64,000 nucleotides of DNA from Leeuwenhoekiella polynyae (GCF_004104075.1 NZ_QOVK01000001.1:434001-498000), one strand, 5' to 3'. Shown: positions 1 through 9,542, counted from the first letter of the stretch. Numbers and translations are program-made. The notes: generated from the letters alone by a model not told the origin.

Positions 1-488
1 TTTCTTGGCGCAATGAGATAACGAGATGAGGTTGATCCTGCACTAAAACCACCATTTCTTAGATCATAAATTGGCTGACCGGTCAATAAAGCTTCAACCT
101 GATCATAGTCTAATTCTGTGCCTAACAAATCACTCAGCAACTCAAAATCACCGTCAAAATAGGTGCCCTCTATCTTCTCATAAAACTGAACGCGATCTCT
201 GGTGATCATTGCTTTTGCAAGAGAAATTCCCAAAACAGAAGCACTCATCCAGATGGTTTCTCCTTTCTGCATACGCAAACTCACCGTCACACTTTGATTG
301 GTTTCCGGATCAGAATATTTAATCTTTAAACGTGCCGCAAGTGTTTCAAATTGCGGGTGTGTCTCATAATGCGTTGCAATTATTTTTGCAGAAGCAAGAT
401 CTTCTACTGAAGCGGTGTTTTTTGTAGACTTACAAGCTGCCAAACTTAAAAGAGTTGTAAGCACTAAAACTTTATGGAGTATTCGCAT
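1..488 (-). CDS. DUF4292 family lipoprotein (C-terminus cut by window edge)
   Basis: This partial minus-strand gene starts with the ATG at 488 and runs off the left edge after about 162 codons. The first 20 residues form a lipoprotein signal peptide with a lipobox ending LSLAAC, so the mature protein should be lipid-anchored at C19. The following sequence (MQKGETIWMSASVLGISLAKAM region, then the YEKIEGTYFDG region) matches what I know of DUF4292, an envelope lipoprotein family of Bacteroidota that resembles LolB/LolA-like half-barrels; that resemblance is family knowledge, not seen here. The start lies one base beyond the stop of the upstream TPR gene, so the two are probably translationally coupled. 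Its precise role is unknown. Confidence 0.85.
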   Translation of the reverse strand, partial: MRILHKVLVLTTLLSLAACKSTKNTASVEDLASAKIIATHYETHPQFETLAARLKIKYSDPETNQSVTVSLRMQKGETIWMSASVLGISLAKAMITRDRVQFYEKIEGTYFDGDFELLSDLLGTELDYDQVEALLTGQPIYDLRNGGFSAGSTSSRYLIAPR

Positions 489-489
489 A

Positions 490-1836
490 TTATTGTGTCA
501 AATTTGTAAGGCGTTTACGGTAATCTGCAGCTTTAGCCGCGTTACCTAATTTATCATAAGCGCGTGCCAGTTCACTATAAAAATCAGCTTGCATCTTTGG
601 GTTGTCAATGATGTAATCCAAACCCATTTCCAAATAATCTGCAGCTTCTTTTGTATTGCCTAGTCCATTTTGAGCAACACCGTATACTAAATAAAATAAA
701 GCCTGAGCCGGGTATAGCATAAGTGCCTCCTCGCTAAGTGCAGCAGCCTTATCAAACTGACTAGCCTGAAGTTGCAACATAATCAGATTACGCAAAACAT
801 TAATATCTGAAACATCTTTTTTGTAAGCAGCTTCGTAGTACGATAACGCCTTTGTGCTATCTTTATTTTTTAAATAGTAAGCACCCAGTTCTTCATTTAC
901 ATCGGTTTGTTCTTCCGAAGAAAATAAAGCGATCGCCTGTTCCAGTTCCGGTTCATACTCAGGGTTTCTATCCACATAGATCAGAAAATCGTTTAGAACG
1001 CTGTGTTTTGCTTTGGGTTCAATGCGGCTGCTTTTCATCACCTTCTCTAAAGAATTGAAGGCTTGCTGTACGTCACCATTCTCTAAATGGAATTTATAAA
1101 GCGCCAAATGCACAGCATCTGCTTTAGGATTTATCTTTAATAAACGCTGAGCGATTACATAAGCTTTATCAGTATTGCCTTGCTCGCTGTAAACATAAAT
1201 GAGATTGAGGTAATTTTGCTCATTCTCAGGGTCTGCATCAATCTCTTTTAGAAGCACACGCTCTTTAACATCACCTCCACTCAGTGCCAGCGCCTGCTCT
1301 CTTATCTGGCTGCGGTAGGCATCTTTACCCAAATTGTCATCCAACTCATCCAGAACAGTAAGTGCTTTTTCAAAAGCCCCTTTACGAACATAAATTCGTG
1401 CTAAATCTTCTTTATATCTGATATCAAATTTTACCAGATCCTGCACCAAATCTATCGCCTTATCAAAATCCTGACGTGCATAATAAACCTCATAAAGGCT
1501 TTCCATCATATCGCGTTGATTCGGTTTGAGCTGTAAGGCTTTTAGGTAATTATTTTCGGCTTCCTGAACATTACCCAGAGCTGCTTCGTTTTTTCCTTTT
1601 TCAAAATAGAGAATGGGTTCTTGCGGGCGTAAGGCTATGCATTTATCTAAAGCTGCAATCGCCCGGTCGTAATTCTCGATTCCTTTCTGCTTTAAAGCTT
1701 CAAAAAAAGACTCCTGAAAATCATCTGTAACATCTTCAAGATCATCCACATTTACATCTTGTAAAGGATTAGGCTCTTGCGCTTCCGCCAACGGCGAAAA
1801 CAACAAAGTGATCAACAAGATTATAAATGCTTTCAT
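490..1836 (-). CDS. Secreted tetratricopeptide-repeat protein
   Basis: This 448-residue protein has a signal peptide (residues 1-19, cleavage after AEA) and is then built almost entirely of TPR helix pairs from about residue 50 to the end. Examples are the YDRAIAALDKCIALRP and AENNYLKALQLKPNQ units, and the alanine-rich AKAADYRKRL end. TPR proteins are scaffolds for protein-protein contacts; this one should lie in the periplasm or at the outer membrane. It sits between a sugar nucleotidyltransferase (9 bases upstream) and the DUF4292 lipoprotein (downstream), consistent with an envelope-assembly operon. No enzymatic motif is visible and I cannot name a specific partner. Confidence 0.88.
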   Translation of the reverse strand: MKAFIILLITLLFSPLAEAQEPNPLQDVNVDDLEDVTDDFQESFFEALKQKGIENYDRAIAALDKCIALRPQEPILYFEKGKNEAALGNVQEAENNYLKALQLKPNQRDMMESLYEVYYARQDFDKAIDLVQDLVKFDIRYKEDLARIYVRKGAFEKALTVLDELDDNLGKDAYRSQIREQALALSGGDVKERVLLKEIDADPENEQNYLNLIYVYSEQGNTDKAYVIAQRLLKINPKADAVHLALYKFHLENGDVQQAFNSLEKVMKSSRIEPKAKHSVLNDFLIYVDRNPEYEPELEQAIALFSSEEQTDVNEELGAYYLKNKDSTKALSYYEAAYKKDVSDINVLRNLIMLQLQASQFDKAAALSEEALMLYPAQALFYLVYGVAQNGLGNTKEAADYLEMGLDYIIDNPKMQADFYSELARAYDKLGNAAKAADYRKRLTNLTQ

Positions 1837-1845
1837 CTTTATAAA

Positions 1846-2856
1846 TTAAATCAGCTCTGAATAATCTCCGATGCTGATTGCTGTAAAGTTACCATCGAAT
1901 TTAGCATAATTACCTATCATCGCGTTTTTTAACTGCGCGTTAGTAATTTCACTAAAAGTCTGAATTAAACTTTCTGATATTGTACTGTTCTCTATTACTG
2001 TTCCTTCACCTACCGAAACATTAGGGCCAATTGTTGAATCTTTTATCACCGCATCATCGCCAATAAAACAAGGTGGAATTACCGAAGCATTCTCTAATTT
2101 AGCCGAAGTTGAAACCATATGCTCCCCTTCCTTATGTAAAAACTGAAGCATTCTTCCGTTTGTTTCAACAGTAACATTTTTGTTTCCGCAGTCCATCCAC
2201 TCATCGATTTTGCCGGGTTTAAAGGTATAGCCTTTAACCTGCATTTGCTTGATACCGTCATTGATCTGGTATTCGCCACCGTGCATCAATTTAGCATCTA
2301 AAACAGCCTGCAATTCATTTTTAAGAATAGCGCCATCCTTAAAATAATAAATGCCAATAACCGCCAAGTCTGAAACAAAATCTATAGGTTTCTCAACAAG
2401 TCCTACAATATCGTTTTGCTCATTAAGTGAAACCACACCATAAGCCTCCGGGTTTTTAACCTGTTTAACCCAGATCACACTATCTGCTTCTTTATCTAAC
2501 GTAAAATCTGCTCTGAAGAGTGTGTCTGCATATGCAATAACACAAGGTCCGCTTAACGAATCCTGAGCACACATAATCGCGTGGCCGGTTCCCAAAGGTT
2601 TGTCCTGATAATAAATAGTTCCTTTAGCACCTAAACTTTGAGCGATTTGCTTGAGATTTTTTTCGGTTTCAGCGCCAAAGTCTTCTGCGATCACAAACGC
2701 GATTTCTTCAATGTTTTCTTCTAAAACGTGGGCAATATCTTCAACCAGTCGCTGAACAATAGGTTTACCCGCAATAGGAATCAAAGGTTTTGGGACGGTT
2801 AAGGTATGTGGACGTAGTCGCGAACCGCGACCTGCCATGGGGACAATGATTTTCAT
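1846..2856 (-). CDS. Sugar-phosphate nucleotidyltransferase with left-handed beta-helix tail
   Basis: This 336-residue NDP-sugar pyrophosphorylase-type enzyme transfers an NMP from an NTP to a sugar-1-phosphate, giving an activated sugar for envelope glycans. The N-terminal domain carries the nucleotide-binding signature AGRGSRLRP (8-16), the PKPLIPIAGKP substrate loop (22-32), the GTGHAI motif (89-94) and a metal-binding YAD (109-111). From about 250 onward hexapeptide-like repeats (the IGDDAVI, IGPNVSVGEGTVIEN and MIGNYAKF units) form a left-handed beta-helix, as in GlmU and GCD1-type enzymes. Whether it makes dTDP-glucose, GDP-mannose or another donor cannot be read from the sequence. It is 9 bases upstream of the TPR gene in the same direction. 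Confidence 0.88.
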   Translation of the reverse strand: MKIIVPMAGRGSRLRPHTLTVPKPLIPIAGKPIVQRLVEDIAHVLEENIEEIAFVIAEDFGAETEKNLKQIAQSLGAKGTIYYQDKPLGTGHAIMCAQDSLSGPCVIAYADTLFRADFTLDKEADSVIWVKQVKNPEAYGVVSLNEQNDIVGLVEKPIDFVSDLAVIGIYYFKDGAILKNELQAVLDAKLMHGGEYQINDGIKQMQVKGYTFKPGKIDEWMDCGNKNVTVETNGRMLQFLHKEGEHMVSTSAKLENASVIPPCFIGDDAVIKDSTIGPNVSVGEGTVIENSTISESLIQTFSEITNAQLKNAMIGNYAKFDGNFTAISIGDYSELI

Positions 2857-2967
2857 CTTTTGTTTCTGGTTTTTCCCTGTAAAAGGAAGGTTTATACAAA
2901 ACTCATCTGGTGAAAAAGTTTTGCTTGTTAGTTTTCCGCCTTAGCGAAAAAGAAAAATAGATATTTA

Positions 2968-3402
2968 TTATTTAGTACCAGTACTTCCAAAACCACCGGC
3001 TCCGCGTACCGTTTCGCTGAGTACTTCAACTTCATTCCAATCTGCTCGCTCATGTTTTGCGATAACTAACTGTGCGATACGCTCACCGCTTTCTACCGTA
3101 AAATCTTCATTAGAAAGGTTCACTAAGATCACTCCTATTTCACCGCGATAATCCGCATCAATGGTTCCCGGAGCATTAAGAACGGTGATTCCTTTTTTTG
3201 CTGCAAGACCACTACGCGGTCTTACCTGAGCTTCGATGCCTACCGGCAATTCGATAAACAAACCGGTTTTTATAATGGCTCGCTCCAAGGGTTTTAAAGT
3301 TACCGGAGCATCCAAAACTGCTCTGAGGTCCATTCCTGCTGAAGCTTCGGTCTCATAATGAGGTAAATCGTGACTCGATTTATTGATGATATTTATTTGC
3401 AT
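2968..3402 (-). CDS. dut: Deoxyuridine 5'-triphosphate nucleotidohydrolase (dUTPase)
   Basis: This 144-residue trimeric dUTPase hydrolyses dUTP to dUMP and pyrophosphate, which keeps uracil out of DNA and supplies the dTMP precursor. All five family motifs are present: AGMDLRA (22-28), RPRSGLA (61-67), [10 protein letters not shown] (79-88) with the catalytic Asp, GERIAQLV (106-113), and the flexible C-terminal [10 protein letters not shown] (133-142) that closes over the substrate. Length is normal for the family. It lies between the nucleotidyltransferase (111 bases downstream) and a flippase gene (23 bases upstream), all on one strand, so it is probably part of that operon. Confidence 0.97.
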   Translation of the reverse strand: MQINIINKSSHDLPHYETEASAGMDLRAVLDAPVTLKPLERAIIKTGLFIELPVGIEAQVRPRSGLAAKKGITVLNAPGTIDADYRGEIGVILVNLSNEDFTVESGERIAQLVIAKHERADWNEVEVLSETVRGAGGFGSTGTK

Positions 3403-3425
3403 ACTGTGCTTGATTTAAAGAGCTG

Positions 3426-4859
3426 CTATTTATTTCGGTTTAAAATGCTTTTCAATTCGGTCTTTTCTAAAAAGAAAATGAGACTTACAAAAGCCAGAAT
3501 CAACAGCGTGCTCACGATATAATTTACTCTAAATACGTAAAACGAAACTAATGCTCCGGCTGTCGCTACAAAAAGATACAGCCCGATGCGGGAAACGTTA
3601 TACGGAATATGATAATATTTTTGACCGTAAAAGTACGAAATCAACATCATCACGCCATAAGCCGCAACTGTAGCATATGCTGAAGCCATAAAACCAATAA
3701 TTGGTATAAAATACCAGTTTAACCCAATGGTAAGTGCTGCTCCCAATACTGAAAAGTACATTCCGTAATGTGTTCTGTCTGTTAGCTTGTACCACACCGC
3801 CAAATTGTGATAAATACCTAAAAAGAGATTTGCTAAAAGTATATACGGTACAATCTCTAAAGCTTTAAAGTAATCAGGATCGCCAATTAAAATATCTTTA
3901 AAAATATCTATAAAGCACACTATAATCAGCAAACCTCCAGCACCAACGATGACAAAGTATTTTAGAATAGTCGCATAGGTTACAGGAGCATTTTTATTTT
4001 TAGCATGATTGAAGAAAAACGGTTCTGCTCCCAATCTAAACGCCTGAATAAAAATGGTCATAAATACCGCCAGTTTATAGCACCCGGAATAAGCACCCAT
4101 AATGTCTTTGTCTAGCATATCACCCAGCATCAATTTATCTAAGTTCTCATTGACTACAAATGCAAGACCCGCAACAAGAACCGGCCAGCCGTACTGCCAG
4201 AGTTCACCAAAGAGTTTTCGGTCAAAAACCAGTTTGATTTTAAAGAAGTCTGGAGCGATCAATAAAAAAGTTACCGCACTTGCAGCAAGATTTGCGATAA
4301 AAACGTAGGTAAGTAATTCCCTTGAGTCGTACCAGCTGAAATTTAAATTAAAGTGTGGTATTGCCCAAAGCAAAACCACATTGAGCAAAACATATATTGC
4401 CAAATTGACCAATTTAATACCCGCAAACTTTAAGGCTTTGCCTTTTGCTCTCAGATAGGCAAAAGGAGCGACAACCAGCGCATCAAGTATTACAACCCCT
4501 ACTAGATATGCAAAATACGATGAAGGGAGCTCTAAAGCTTCTGTAATAGGTGCTCTCAACAACCAAAGAATTCCAAGAGCGAAAAGTGTAGTTGTGGTAA
4601 GTGCAATTAAAACCGTACTGTAAACACGTTGTTTATCTTCATAGTTTGAAAAGAACCGAAAAAATGCAGTTTCCATCCCATAGGTGAGCAATACGTTAAG
4701 AAAAGCAGCTCCAATATAAAAAGAAGTTATACCTGCATAACCGGTCGTGTCCACTTTATCGGTATGCAAATAAACCAGGAATATATTCATAATACGCGGC
4801 AGTATAGTTGCCAGACCATAGACCGCTGTATCTTTTACAAAACGTTTCAGTACACTCAA
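3426..4859 (-). CDS. Polysaccharide biosynthesis flippase (Wzx/MATE-like)
   Basis: This 477-residue integral membrane protein has about 12-14 hydrophobic helices spread over its length. It begins with the amphipathic MSVLKRFVKDTAVYGLATIL start typical of Wzx-type oligosaccharide flippases of the MOP superfamily. Such proteins move undecaprenyl-linked oligosaccharides or other lipid-linked precursors across the inner membrane. It is upstream of dut and the sugar nucleotidyltransferase, which fits an envelope-glycan role. It is separate from the second flippase gene at 33000-34310, and the two appear to serve different pathways. The lipid-linked substrate is not known. Confidence 0.87.
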   Translation of the reverse strand: MSVLKRFVKDTAVYGLATILPRIMNIFLVYLHTDKVDTTGYAGITSFYIGAAFLNVLLTYGMETAFFRFFSNYEDKQRVYSTVLIALTTTTLFALGILWLLRAPITEALELPSSYFAYLVGVVILDALVVAPFAYLRAKGKALKFAGIKLVNLAIYVLLNVVLLWAIPHFNLNFSWYDSRELLTYVFIANLAASAVTFLLIAPDFFKIKLVFDRKLFGELWQYGWPVLVAGLAFVVNENLDKLMLGDMLDKDIMGAYSGCYKLAVFMTIFIQAFRLGAEPFFFNHAKNKNAPVTYATILKYFVIVGAGGLLIIVCFIDIFKDILIGDPDYFKALEIVPYILLANLFLGIYHNLAVWYKLTDRTHYGMYFSVLGAALTIGLNWYFIPIIGFMASAYATVAAYGVMMLISYFYGQKYYHIPYNVSRIGLYLFVATAGALVSFYVFRVNYIVSTLLILAFVSLIFFLEKTELKSILNRNK

Positions 4860-4927
4860 AAAAAAGGGATTTAAATAGTTCTAAAAGGAGTTATATTAAT
4901 TCAGCAGAAGTTGTTTACACCTTACTG

Positions 4928-5356
4928 TTATGGGTTAAGCTCAAGTATGGTGAAAAAAGTTTTATCCTTTACTTGATAATTCAATAAGGCTTGATTTTCT
5001 GAAATTTTATAAGGTGGTTTAACAGGCACTTGAGGTAAGGGATTATTAGCTTCCTGTGCTCTATCAGCAGAAAGAACACGATCTTCTGAGTTTACTTTAG
5101 CATTTGAAAATGTAGCATAATAAGTAGCTCTACTATCCCAAAGAACGCGTGATTTTTTATTCTGAAAATATAGGTCTTTAAAAACTACATCAGCAGGTAA
5201 TTCTGAAACATCAAAAACAACCTGAACTTTATCAGGCTTCTCAGCTTTTGTTTGTGTTTTATCGACTTTAAATGGAGGGTTCTTCACTAATTCGCTACTA
5301 CCTCCACAAGAGATATTTAGAATCAAAAGAAGGAAAAAAGATGCTCTGTAAATCAT
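4928..5356 (-). CDS. Small lipoprotein of unknown function
   Basis: This 142-residue protein starts with a short hydrophobic signal peptide and a lipobox whose cysteine is C17 (LNISCGGS), so it should be lipid-anchored. The mature part is charged and contains repeated lysines, a proline-rich stretch (PLPQVPVKPP) and no motif I recognise. It lies between the flippase gene and the terminator of the ATP synthase operon, on the same strand. Transcription from its own promoter between 5357 and 5456 seems likely. I assign no function. Confidence 0.7.
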   Translation of the reverse strand: MIYRASFFLLLILNISCGGSSELVKNPPFKVDKTQTKAEKPDKVQVVFDVSELPADVVFKDLYFQNKKSRVLWDSRATYYATFSNAKVNSEDRVLSADRAQEANNPLPQVPVKPPYKISENQALLNYQVKDKTFFTILELNP

Positions 5357-5455
5357 ATATACTTTTATATAACAAACGCTTTATAGGGAATCCGATTGTA
5401 CGGGTTAATACTAAATAATCTTAGTTATGCAATATTGATAATCGAGTAAATCAAA

Positions 5456-5480
5456 AAAAGCCTTGCAATTGCAAGGCTTT
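5456..5480 (-). terminator. Intrinsic terminator after atpG
   Basis: On the minus strand AAAGCCTTGC, loop AATT, GCAAGGCTTT is followed by further U residues. The 10-base-pair stem is perfect and lies 23 bases beyond the atpG stop. It should close the long sprE-to-atpG transcription unit. Confidence 0.85.
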
Positions 5481-5502
5481 AAGATATGAAATAAAATAGT
5501 TT

Positions 5503-6378
5503 CTAATTATTTAATGCTTCTGCACCACCTACGATCTCAAGGATTTCATTGGTAATCGCAGCCTGACGTGCTTTGTTGTAAGTCAACTTAAGCTGATTTC
5601 TCAACTCGGTAGCATTATCAGTTGCTTTGTGCATAGCAGTCATACGCGCACCATGCTCACTAGCAACAGAATCTCTGATTCCTTTAAAAAATTGTGTTTT
5701 TAACGCTTTAGGAATAAGCTGCTTAACTATCTCTTCTTTAGAAGGCTCAAAAATATAGTCTGAAGTATTTTCAGGTGTTACATCTTCAAATTGCTCTTTT
5801 AAAGGAACAATAGGTAGAAATTGCTCACGAGTTACAATCTGTGTTGCTGCATTTTTAAATGAGTTGTAAAGCAATTCTACTTTATCGTAAGTACCTTCAA
5901 CAAAAAGGTTCATAACACGTTCTGCAATTTCCTCTACGTTTTCAAAAGTCAAATCATCAAAAATCACAGTGTCGTTAAAAACAACCGTATGTGTTTTTTT
6001 AAGAATATCATTTGCTTTTTTTCCCAAGGTTAGAAAGTGAACTTCTTTACCTGCATAGACATTAGCTGCAATGTTCTTAGCTTCTTTAACAATGTTAGAG
6101 TTAAAAGCTCCTGCAAGACCTCTGTTAGAAGAGATCGCTACTACAAGTACTTTTTCTACAGGTCGTTCTTCTGCAAAACGGCTCCCGCTATCCCCTTCCA
6201 TCGAAGCGCTAAGATTTTGAAGTAACTCGGTCAATTTATCAGAATACGGGCGCATAGCTGTAATAGCATCCTGAGCCTTCTTCAATTTTGCAGCAGACAC
6301 CATTTTCATAGCACTGGTGATCTGCATCGTAGAAGATACTGATGAAATTCGGTTACGTATTTCCTTTAAATTTGCCAT
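5503..6378 (-). CDS. atpG: ATP synthase F1 gamma subunit
   Basis: This 291-residue protein is the central rotor stalk of the F1 sector, linking the c-ring to the catalytic alpha3beta3 head. The N-terminal coiled-coil helix (NLKEIRNRISSVSSTMQIT and following) and the C-terminal helix ending TNEILEIVGGAEAL are the conserved rotor segments. Between them the Rossmann-like domain contains VLVVAISSNRGLAGAFN. It is the last gene of the operon and is separated from atpA by an inserted four-helix-bundle gene, whereas in most bacteria atpA, atpG and atpD are consecutive. The atpD and atpC genes are not in the window. Confidence 0.97.
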   Translation of the reverse strand: MANLKEIRNRISSVSSTMQITSAMKMVSAAKLKKAQDAITAMRPYSDKLTELLQNLSASMEGDSGSRFAEERPVEKVLVVAISSNRGLAGAFNSNIVKEAKNIAANVYAGKEVHFLTLGKKANDILKKTHTVVFNDTVIFDDLTFENVEEIAERVMNLFVEGTYDKVELLYNSFKNAATQIVTREQFLPIVPLKEQFEDVTPENTSDYIFEPSKEEIVKQLIPKALKTQFFKGIRDSVASEHGARMTAMHKATDNATELRNQLKLTYNKARQAAITNEILEIVGGAEALNN

Positions 6379-6385
6379 TTTTTTT

Positions 6386-6403
6386 AATTCAAAATGTTGA
6401 ATT
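6386..6403. repeat. Short hairpin between atpG and the four-helix-bundle gene
   Basis: AATTCAA, loop AATG, TTGAATT gives a perfect 7-base-pair hairpin just upstream of the atpG start codon. A similar AATTC-rich hairpin lies on the other side of the four-helix-bundle gene (6754-6777). Both are AT-rich and lack the U tract of a terminator. Confidence 0.6.
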
Positions 6404-6408
6404 TGGAA

Positions 6409-6753
6409 TTATGAATTTTTGATTATACTAACCAATAACTTTATTAACTCCTCACAATTTCCCGGAAGCTCTTGTGGAACACTAGCTATCCCGGTGTGTT
6501 CTATAATTTGCATCCAATATTGAGTTTCTTCTGCTTCTTTTAAAGCGATACCCAACTTATTTTTAAAATCTTTAGTGCTAACAGCTCTTTGAGATTCCCT
6601 TATATTAGCTCCAATACTTGTTCCTGATTTTAAAAGCTGACCTCCTATTTCATAGAATCCATTTGATTTCAACGATTGTGTATAAATAACTATATCACAA
6701 GCAAAATGAAATGACTTATCAACAATTGCATTATTTCGAGGAACATATGCCAT
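6409..6753 (-). CDS. Four-helix bundle protein (23S rRNA intervening-sequence family)
   Basis: This 114-residue protein carries the family core LLKSGTSIGANIRESQRA followed by DFKNKLGIALKEAEETQYWM, which forms a four-helix bundle. The family was first found encoded in intervening sequences of 23S rRNA genes and is also common as single genes in Bacteroidota; its molecular function is not established. Here it sits between atpA and atpG in the same direction, 26 bases after the atpA stop, with a small hairpin on each side. That arrangement looks like insertion of a small cassette that does not break the operon. It should be co-transcribed with the ATP synthase genes. Confidence 0.9.
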   Translation of the reverse strand: MAYVPRNNAIVDKSFHFACDIVIYTQSLKSNGFYEIGGQLLKSGTSIGANIRESQRAVSTKDFKNKLGIALKEAEETQYWMQIIEHTGIASVPQELPGNCEELIKLLVSIIKNS

Positions 6754-6777
6754 CTTAATTCTCCATTCAGAATTAAG
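6754..6777. repeat. Hairpin between atpA and the four-helix-bundle gene
   Basis: CTTAATTCT, loop CCATTC, AGAATTAAG is a perfect 9-base-pair inverted repeat filling nearly the whole 26-base gap between the atpA stop and the start of the four-helix gene. Its sequence is AATTC-based like the hairpin at 6386-6403, which suggests the two mark the ends of one inserted unit. Confidence 0.65.
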
Positions 6778-6779
6778 AA

Positions 6780-8360
6780 TTACTTCTTATATCGAGAAGC
6801 AAGGTCATTTGCAACAGTAGTCAGCGTATCGATAACTTCGTCTGTTAATTTACCTGCTTTTAAAGTATCTAAAACGTCTCTGTGCTTAGCATTCAAGAAT
6901 TCAAGATAGTCTGTCTCAAATGCTTTTACTTTATCGATAGGCACATTACGCAATAAGTTCTTTGAACCTGCATAAATAATAGCAATCTGATCTTCTACGG
7001 TGTATGGTGTATTCTCAGCTTGCTTTAAGATCTCTACGTTACGTTTCCCTTTTTCAATTACGCTTAAAGTAGCAGCATCAAGGTCTGAACCAAACTTAGC
7101 AAAAGCTTCTAATTCTCGGAAAGCAGCCTGGTCTAATTTAAGAGTACCAGAAACTTTCTTCATAGATTTAATCTGTGCTGATCCACCTACACGTGATACC
7201 GAAATACCTACATTAATCGCGGGACGTACACCTGAGTTAAACAAGTCACCATCTAAGAAAATCTGACCATCAGTAATCGAAATTACGTTAGTAGGGATAT
7301 ACGCAGAAACGTCACCTGCTTGTGTCTCAATGATAGGAAGTGCAGTTAATGAACCACCACCTTTTACGATAGGTTTTAAACTATCAGGAAGATCATTCAT
7401 GTTTTTTGCAATATCATCATCTGCAATAACTTTTGCAGCACGCTCTAATAAACGAGAGTGTAAGAAGAAAACATCACCAGGATATGCTTCACGACCGGGT
7501 GGACGACGTAATAAAAGTGATACCTCACGATATGCAACCGCTTGCTTAGATAAATCATCATAGATGATCAAAGCAGGACGACCTGTATCTCTAAAGTACT
7601 CACCAATTGCAGCACCTGCAAAAGGAGCATATACCTGCATAGGAGCAGGATCTGATGCATTTGCAGCTACAATAGTAGTATATGCTAAAGCTCCCTTTTC
7701 TTCAAGAACGTTAGCAATACCTGCAACGGTAGAAGCTTTCTGACCTACAGCAACATAGATACAGTAAACAGGCTCACCTGCATCATAAAATTCTTTTTGA
7801 TTTAAAATGGTATCGATACAAACGGTAGTCTTACCAGTCTGACGGTCACCAATAACTAGCTCACGCTGACCACGACCTACCGGGATCATTGCATCAATAG
7901 ATTTGATACCTGTTTGAAGCGGCTCATTTACCGGCTGACGATAGATTACACCAGGGGCTTTACGCTCTAATGGCATCTCATATGTCTCTCCTTGTATAGC
8001 ACCTTTACCGTCTATAGGCTGACCTAGCGTGTTTACTACACGACCTACAATACCTTCACCTACATTAATAGAAGCAATACGTTGTGTACGTTTTACTGTA
8101 GCACCTTCTTTTACTTCTTTAGAAGGACCTAAGAGTACAACCCCTACGTTATCTTCTTCTAAGTTCAATACAATACCTTCAAGACCTCCGTCAAATGATA
8201 CGAGTTCTCCGTATTGTGCGTTAGAAAGACCATAAACACGGGCAATACCATCACCTACGGTGAGTACTGTTCCTACCTCATCTAATGAAGCTGATGCTTC
8301 AAAGCCTGAAAGTTGTTTCTTTAAAATTGTTGAAACTTCAGCTGGTTTTACTTCTGCCAT
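6780..8360 (-). CDS. atpA: ATP synthase F1 alpha subunit
   Basis: This 526-residue protein provides the non-catalytic nucleotide sites of the F1 head and contributes the arginine finger to the catalytic sites on beta. The Walker A motif GDRQTGKT is at 171-178, and the [10 protein letters not shown] segment holds the conserved arginine finger. The beta-barrel domain (residues 25-95) and C-terminal helical domain are complete and the length is normal. It follows atpH by 51 bases and is followed by the inserted four-helix gene. Its partner atpD is absent from this window, so the F1 genes are split in this genome. Confidence 0.98.
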   Translation of the reverse strand: MAEVKPAEVSTILKKQLSGFEASASLDEVGTVLTVGDGIARVYGLSNAQYGELVSFDGGLEGIVLNLEEDNVGVVLLGPSKEVKEGATVKRTQRIASINVGEGIVGRVVNTLGQPIDGKGAIQGETYEMPLERKAPGVIYRQPVNEPLQTGIKSIDAMIPVGRGQRELVIGDRQTGKTTVCIDTILNQKEFYDAGEPVYCIYVAVGQKASTVAGIANVLEEKGALAYTTIVAANASDPAPMQVYAPFAGAAIGEYFRDTGRPALIIYDDLSKQAVAYREVSLLLRRPPGREAYPGDVFFLHSRLLERAAKVIADDDIAKNMNDLPDSLKPIVKGGGSLTALPIIETQAGDVSAYIPTNVISITDGQIFLDGDLFNSGVRPAINVGISVSRVGGSAQIKSMKKVSGTLKLDQAAFRELEAFAKFGSDLDAATLSVIEKGKRNVEILKQAENTPYTVEDQIAIIYAGSKNLLRNVPIDKVKAFETDYLEFLNAKHRDVLDTLKAGKLTDEVIDTLTTVANDLASRYKK

Positions 8361-8410
8361 TTTGTTTGATATCTAAGTAAGCTTTGATACAACTCAAAGC
8401 TAAGTTGTAA

Positions 8411-8950
8411 TTATAAACGTTTACTAAATTCTTTTTGTACGCTTGCCAGTTGATTATCTATACTTGCATCGTACTGTACATCTCCTACACGAAGAATAAA
8501 CCCACCTATAATGCTGGAATCTATGTGATGTTCTAAGGTTACTTCGGTACTGTTTGTAAGCTCTTTTACTTTAGCCAAAACTTTAGATTCTAAACTAGAA
8601 TCAAGTTCTACAGCTGTTGTAACGTGAGCTACTATAATTCCTTTAGACGCATTGTAAAGGTCTAAATAACTTTTTGCTACCTGACCTAAAAGAGAGGTAC
8701 GCTTTTTATCTACTAAAAGTTCGATTAAGCCTAAAGTGCTGGGATCATATCCTGCAAAAATAGCGTTTAGAGAAGCTCTTTTATCTTCAGCTTTAATAAC
8801 CGGACTCTTAAGCACACTGCGTAATTCTTTACTAGCACTTAGTGTCGCATCAATAGATTTCATATTACCAAAAACAACTTCTTCAGTACCTTTATCTTTG
8901 GCCTGATCTAGAATTGCTTTTGCATAACGTATTGCTGCTCTTGAAGACAT
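8411..8950 (-). CDS. atpH: ATP synthase F1 delta subunit
   Basis: This 179-residue protein (OSCP-like) sits on top of the F1 head and joins it to the peripheral stalk. The sequence has the N-terminal six-helix domain (RAAIRYAKAILDQAKDKG) and the C-terminal strand segment SIIGGFILRVGDVQYDASI that is the best conserved part of the family. Length is normal. It follows atpF by 15 bases and is 50 bases upstream of atpA. Confidence 0.96.
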   Translation of the reverse strand: MSSRAAIRYAKAILDQAKDKGTEEVVFGNMKSIDATLSASKELRSVLKSPVIKAEDKRASLNAIFAGYDPSTLGLIELLVDKKRTSLLGQVAKSYLDLYNASKGIIVAHVTTAVELDSSLESKVLAKVKELTNSTEVTLEHHIDSSIIGGFILRVGDVQYDASIDNQLASVQKEFSKRL

Positions 8951-8965
8951 GAACTGCTGGTTTTA

Positions 8966-9466
8966 TTAGTTAAGGGTAGCGTCTTGCAGCATTTTTTCTA
9001 CATACTGCATTTGTTTTTTCTTATCAGAAAGTTCGTCTTTAACCACTTTTTCAGCAATCTCTAAAGACAATTCTGCTACCTGACTTTTAAGTTCTGCCAC
9101 AGCTGCACGTTTTTCTGCAGCGATAGCTTCCTGAGCCTGAGTAATGATTTTATCAGCTTGTGATTTTGCATCATCTTCAGCTTCTGAGATCATCTTTGTT
9201 CTGATCTCACGAGCTTCTTTTAACATAGCATCACGCTCAATACGTGCTTCTTGCAAAGCTTTCTCGTTATCTGCCTGAAGATTTTTCATCTCCAAACGCG
9301 CTTTTTCTGCAGCTTCTAATGCTCCTTGAATACCTTGCTCACGCTCATCAAGTGAGTTTAAAATAGGTTTCCAGGCGAACTTCTTCATCAATAAGATGAG
9401 GATTAATAAAATAACAGCTTGCATAACAAACAAGCCCGGAGAAAAATCATTTAATAATTGATCCAT
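8966..9466 (-). CDS. atpF: ATP synthase F0 subunit b
   Basis: This 166-residue peripheral stalk protein has one N-terminal membrane helix (residues 10-27, the LFVMQAVILLILILLM part) followed by a long charged, alanine-rich coiled coil that dimerises and reaches the delta subunit. Length and layout match the b subunit. It lies 76 bases downstream of atpE and 15 bases upstream of atpH. Only one b-type gene is seen, so the stalk is probably a homodimer. Confidence 0.96.
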   Translation of the reverse strand: MDQLLNDFSPGLFVMQAVILLILILLMKKFAWKPILNSLDEREQGIQGALEAAEKARLEMKNLQADNEKALQEARIERDAMLKEAREIRTKMISEAEDDAKSQADKIITQAQEAIAAEKRAAVAELKSQVAELSLEIAEKVVKDELSDKKKQMQYVEKMLQDATLN

Positions 9467-9542
9467 CTTTAATTTAATGTTTTAAATAAAACAACTCCTG
9501 TAACCAACCGTTACAGGAATTGCTTAGTTGTTTAAGCTATGA

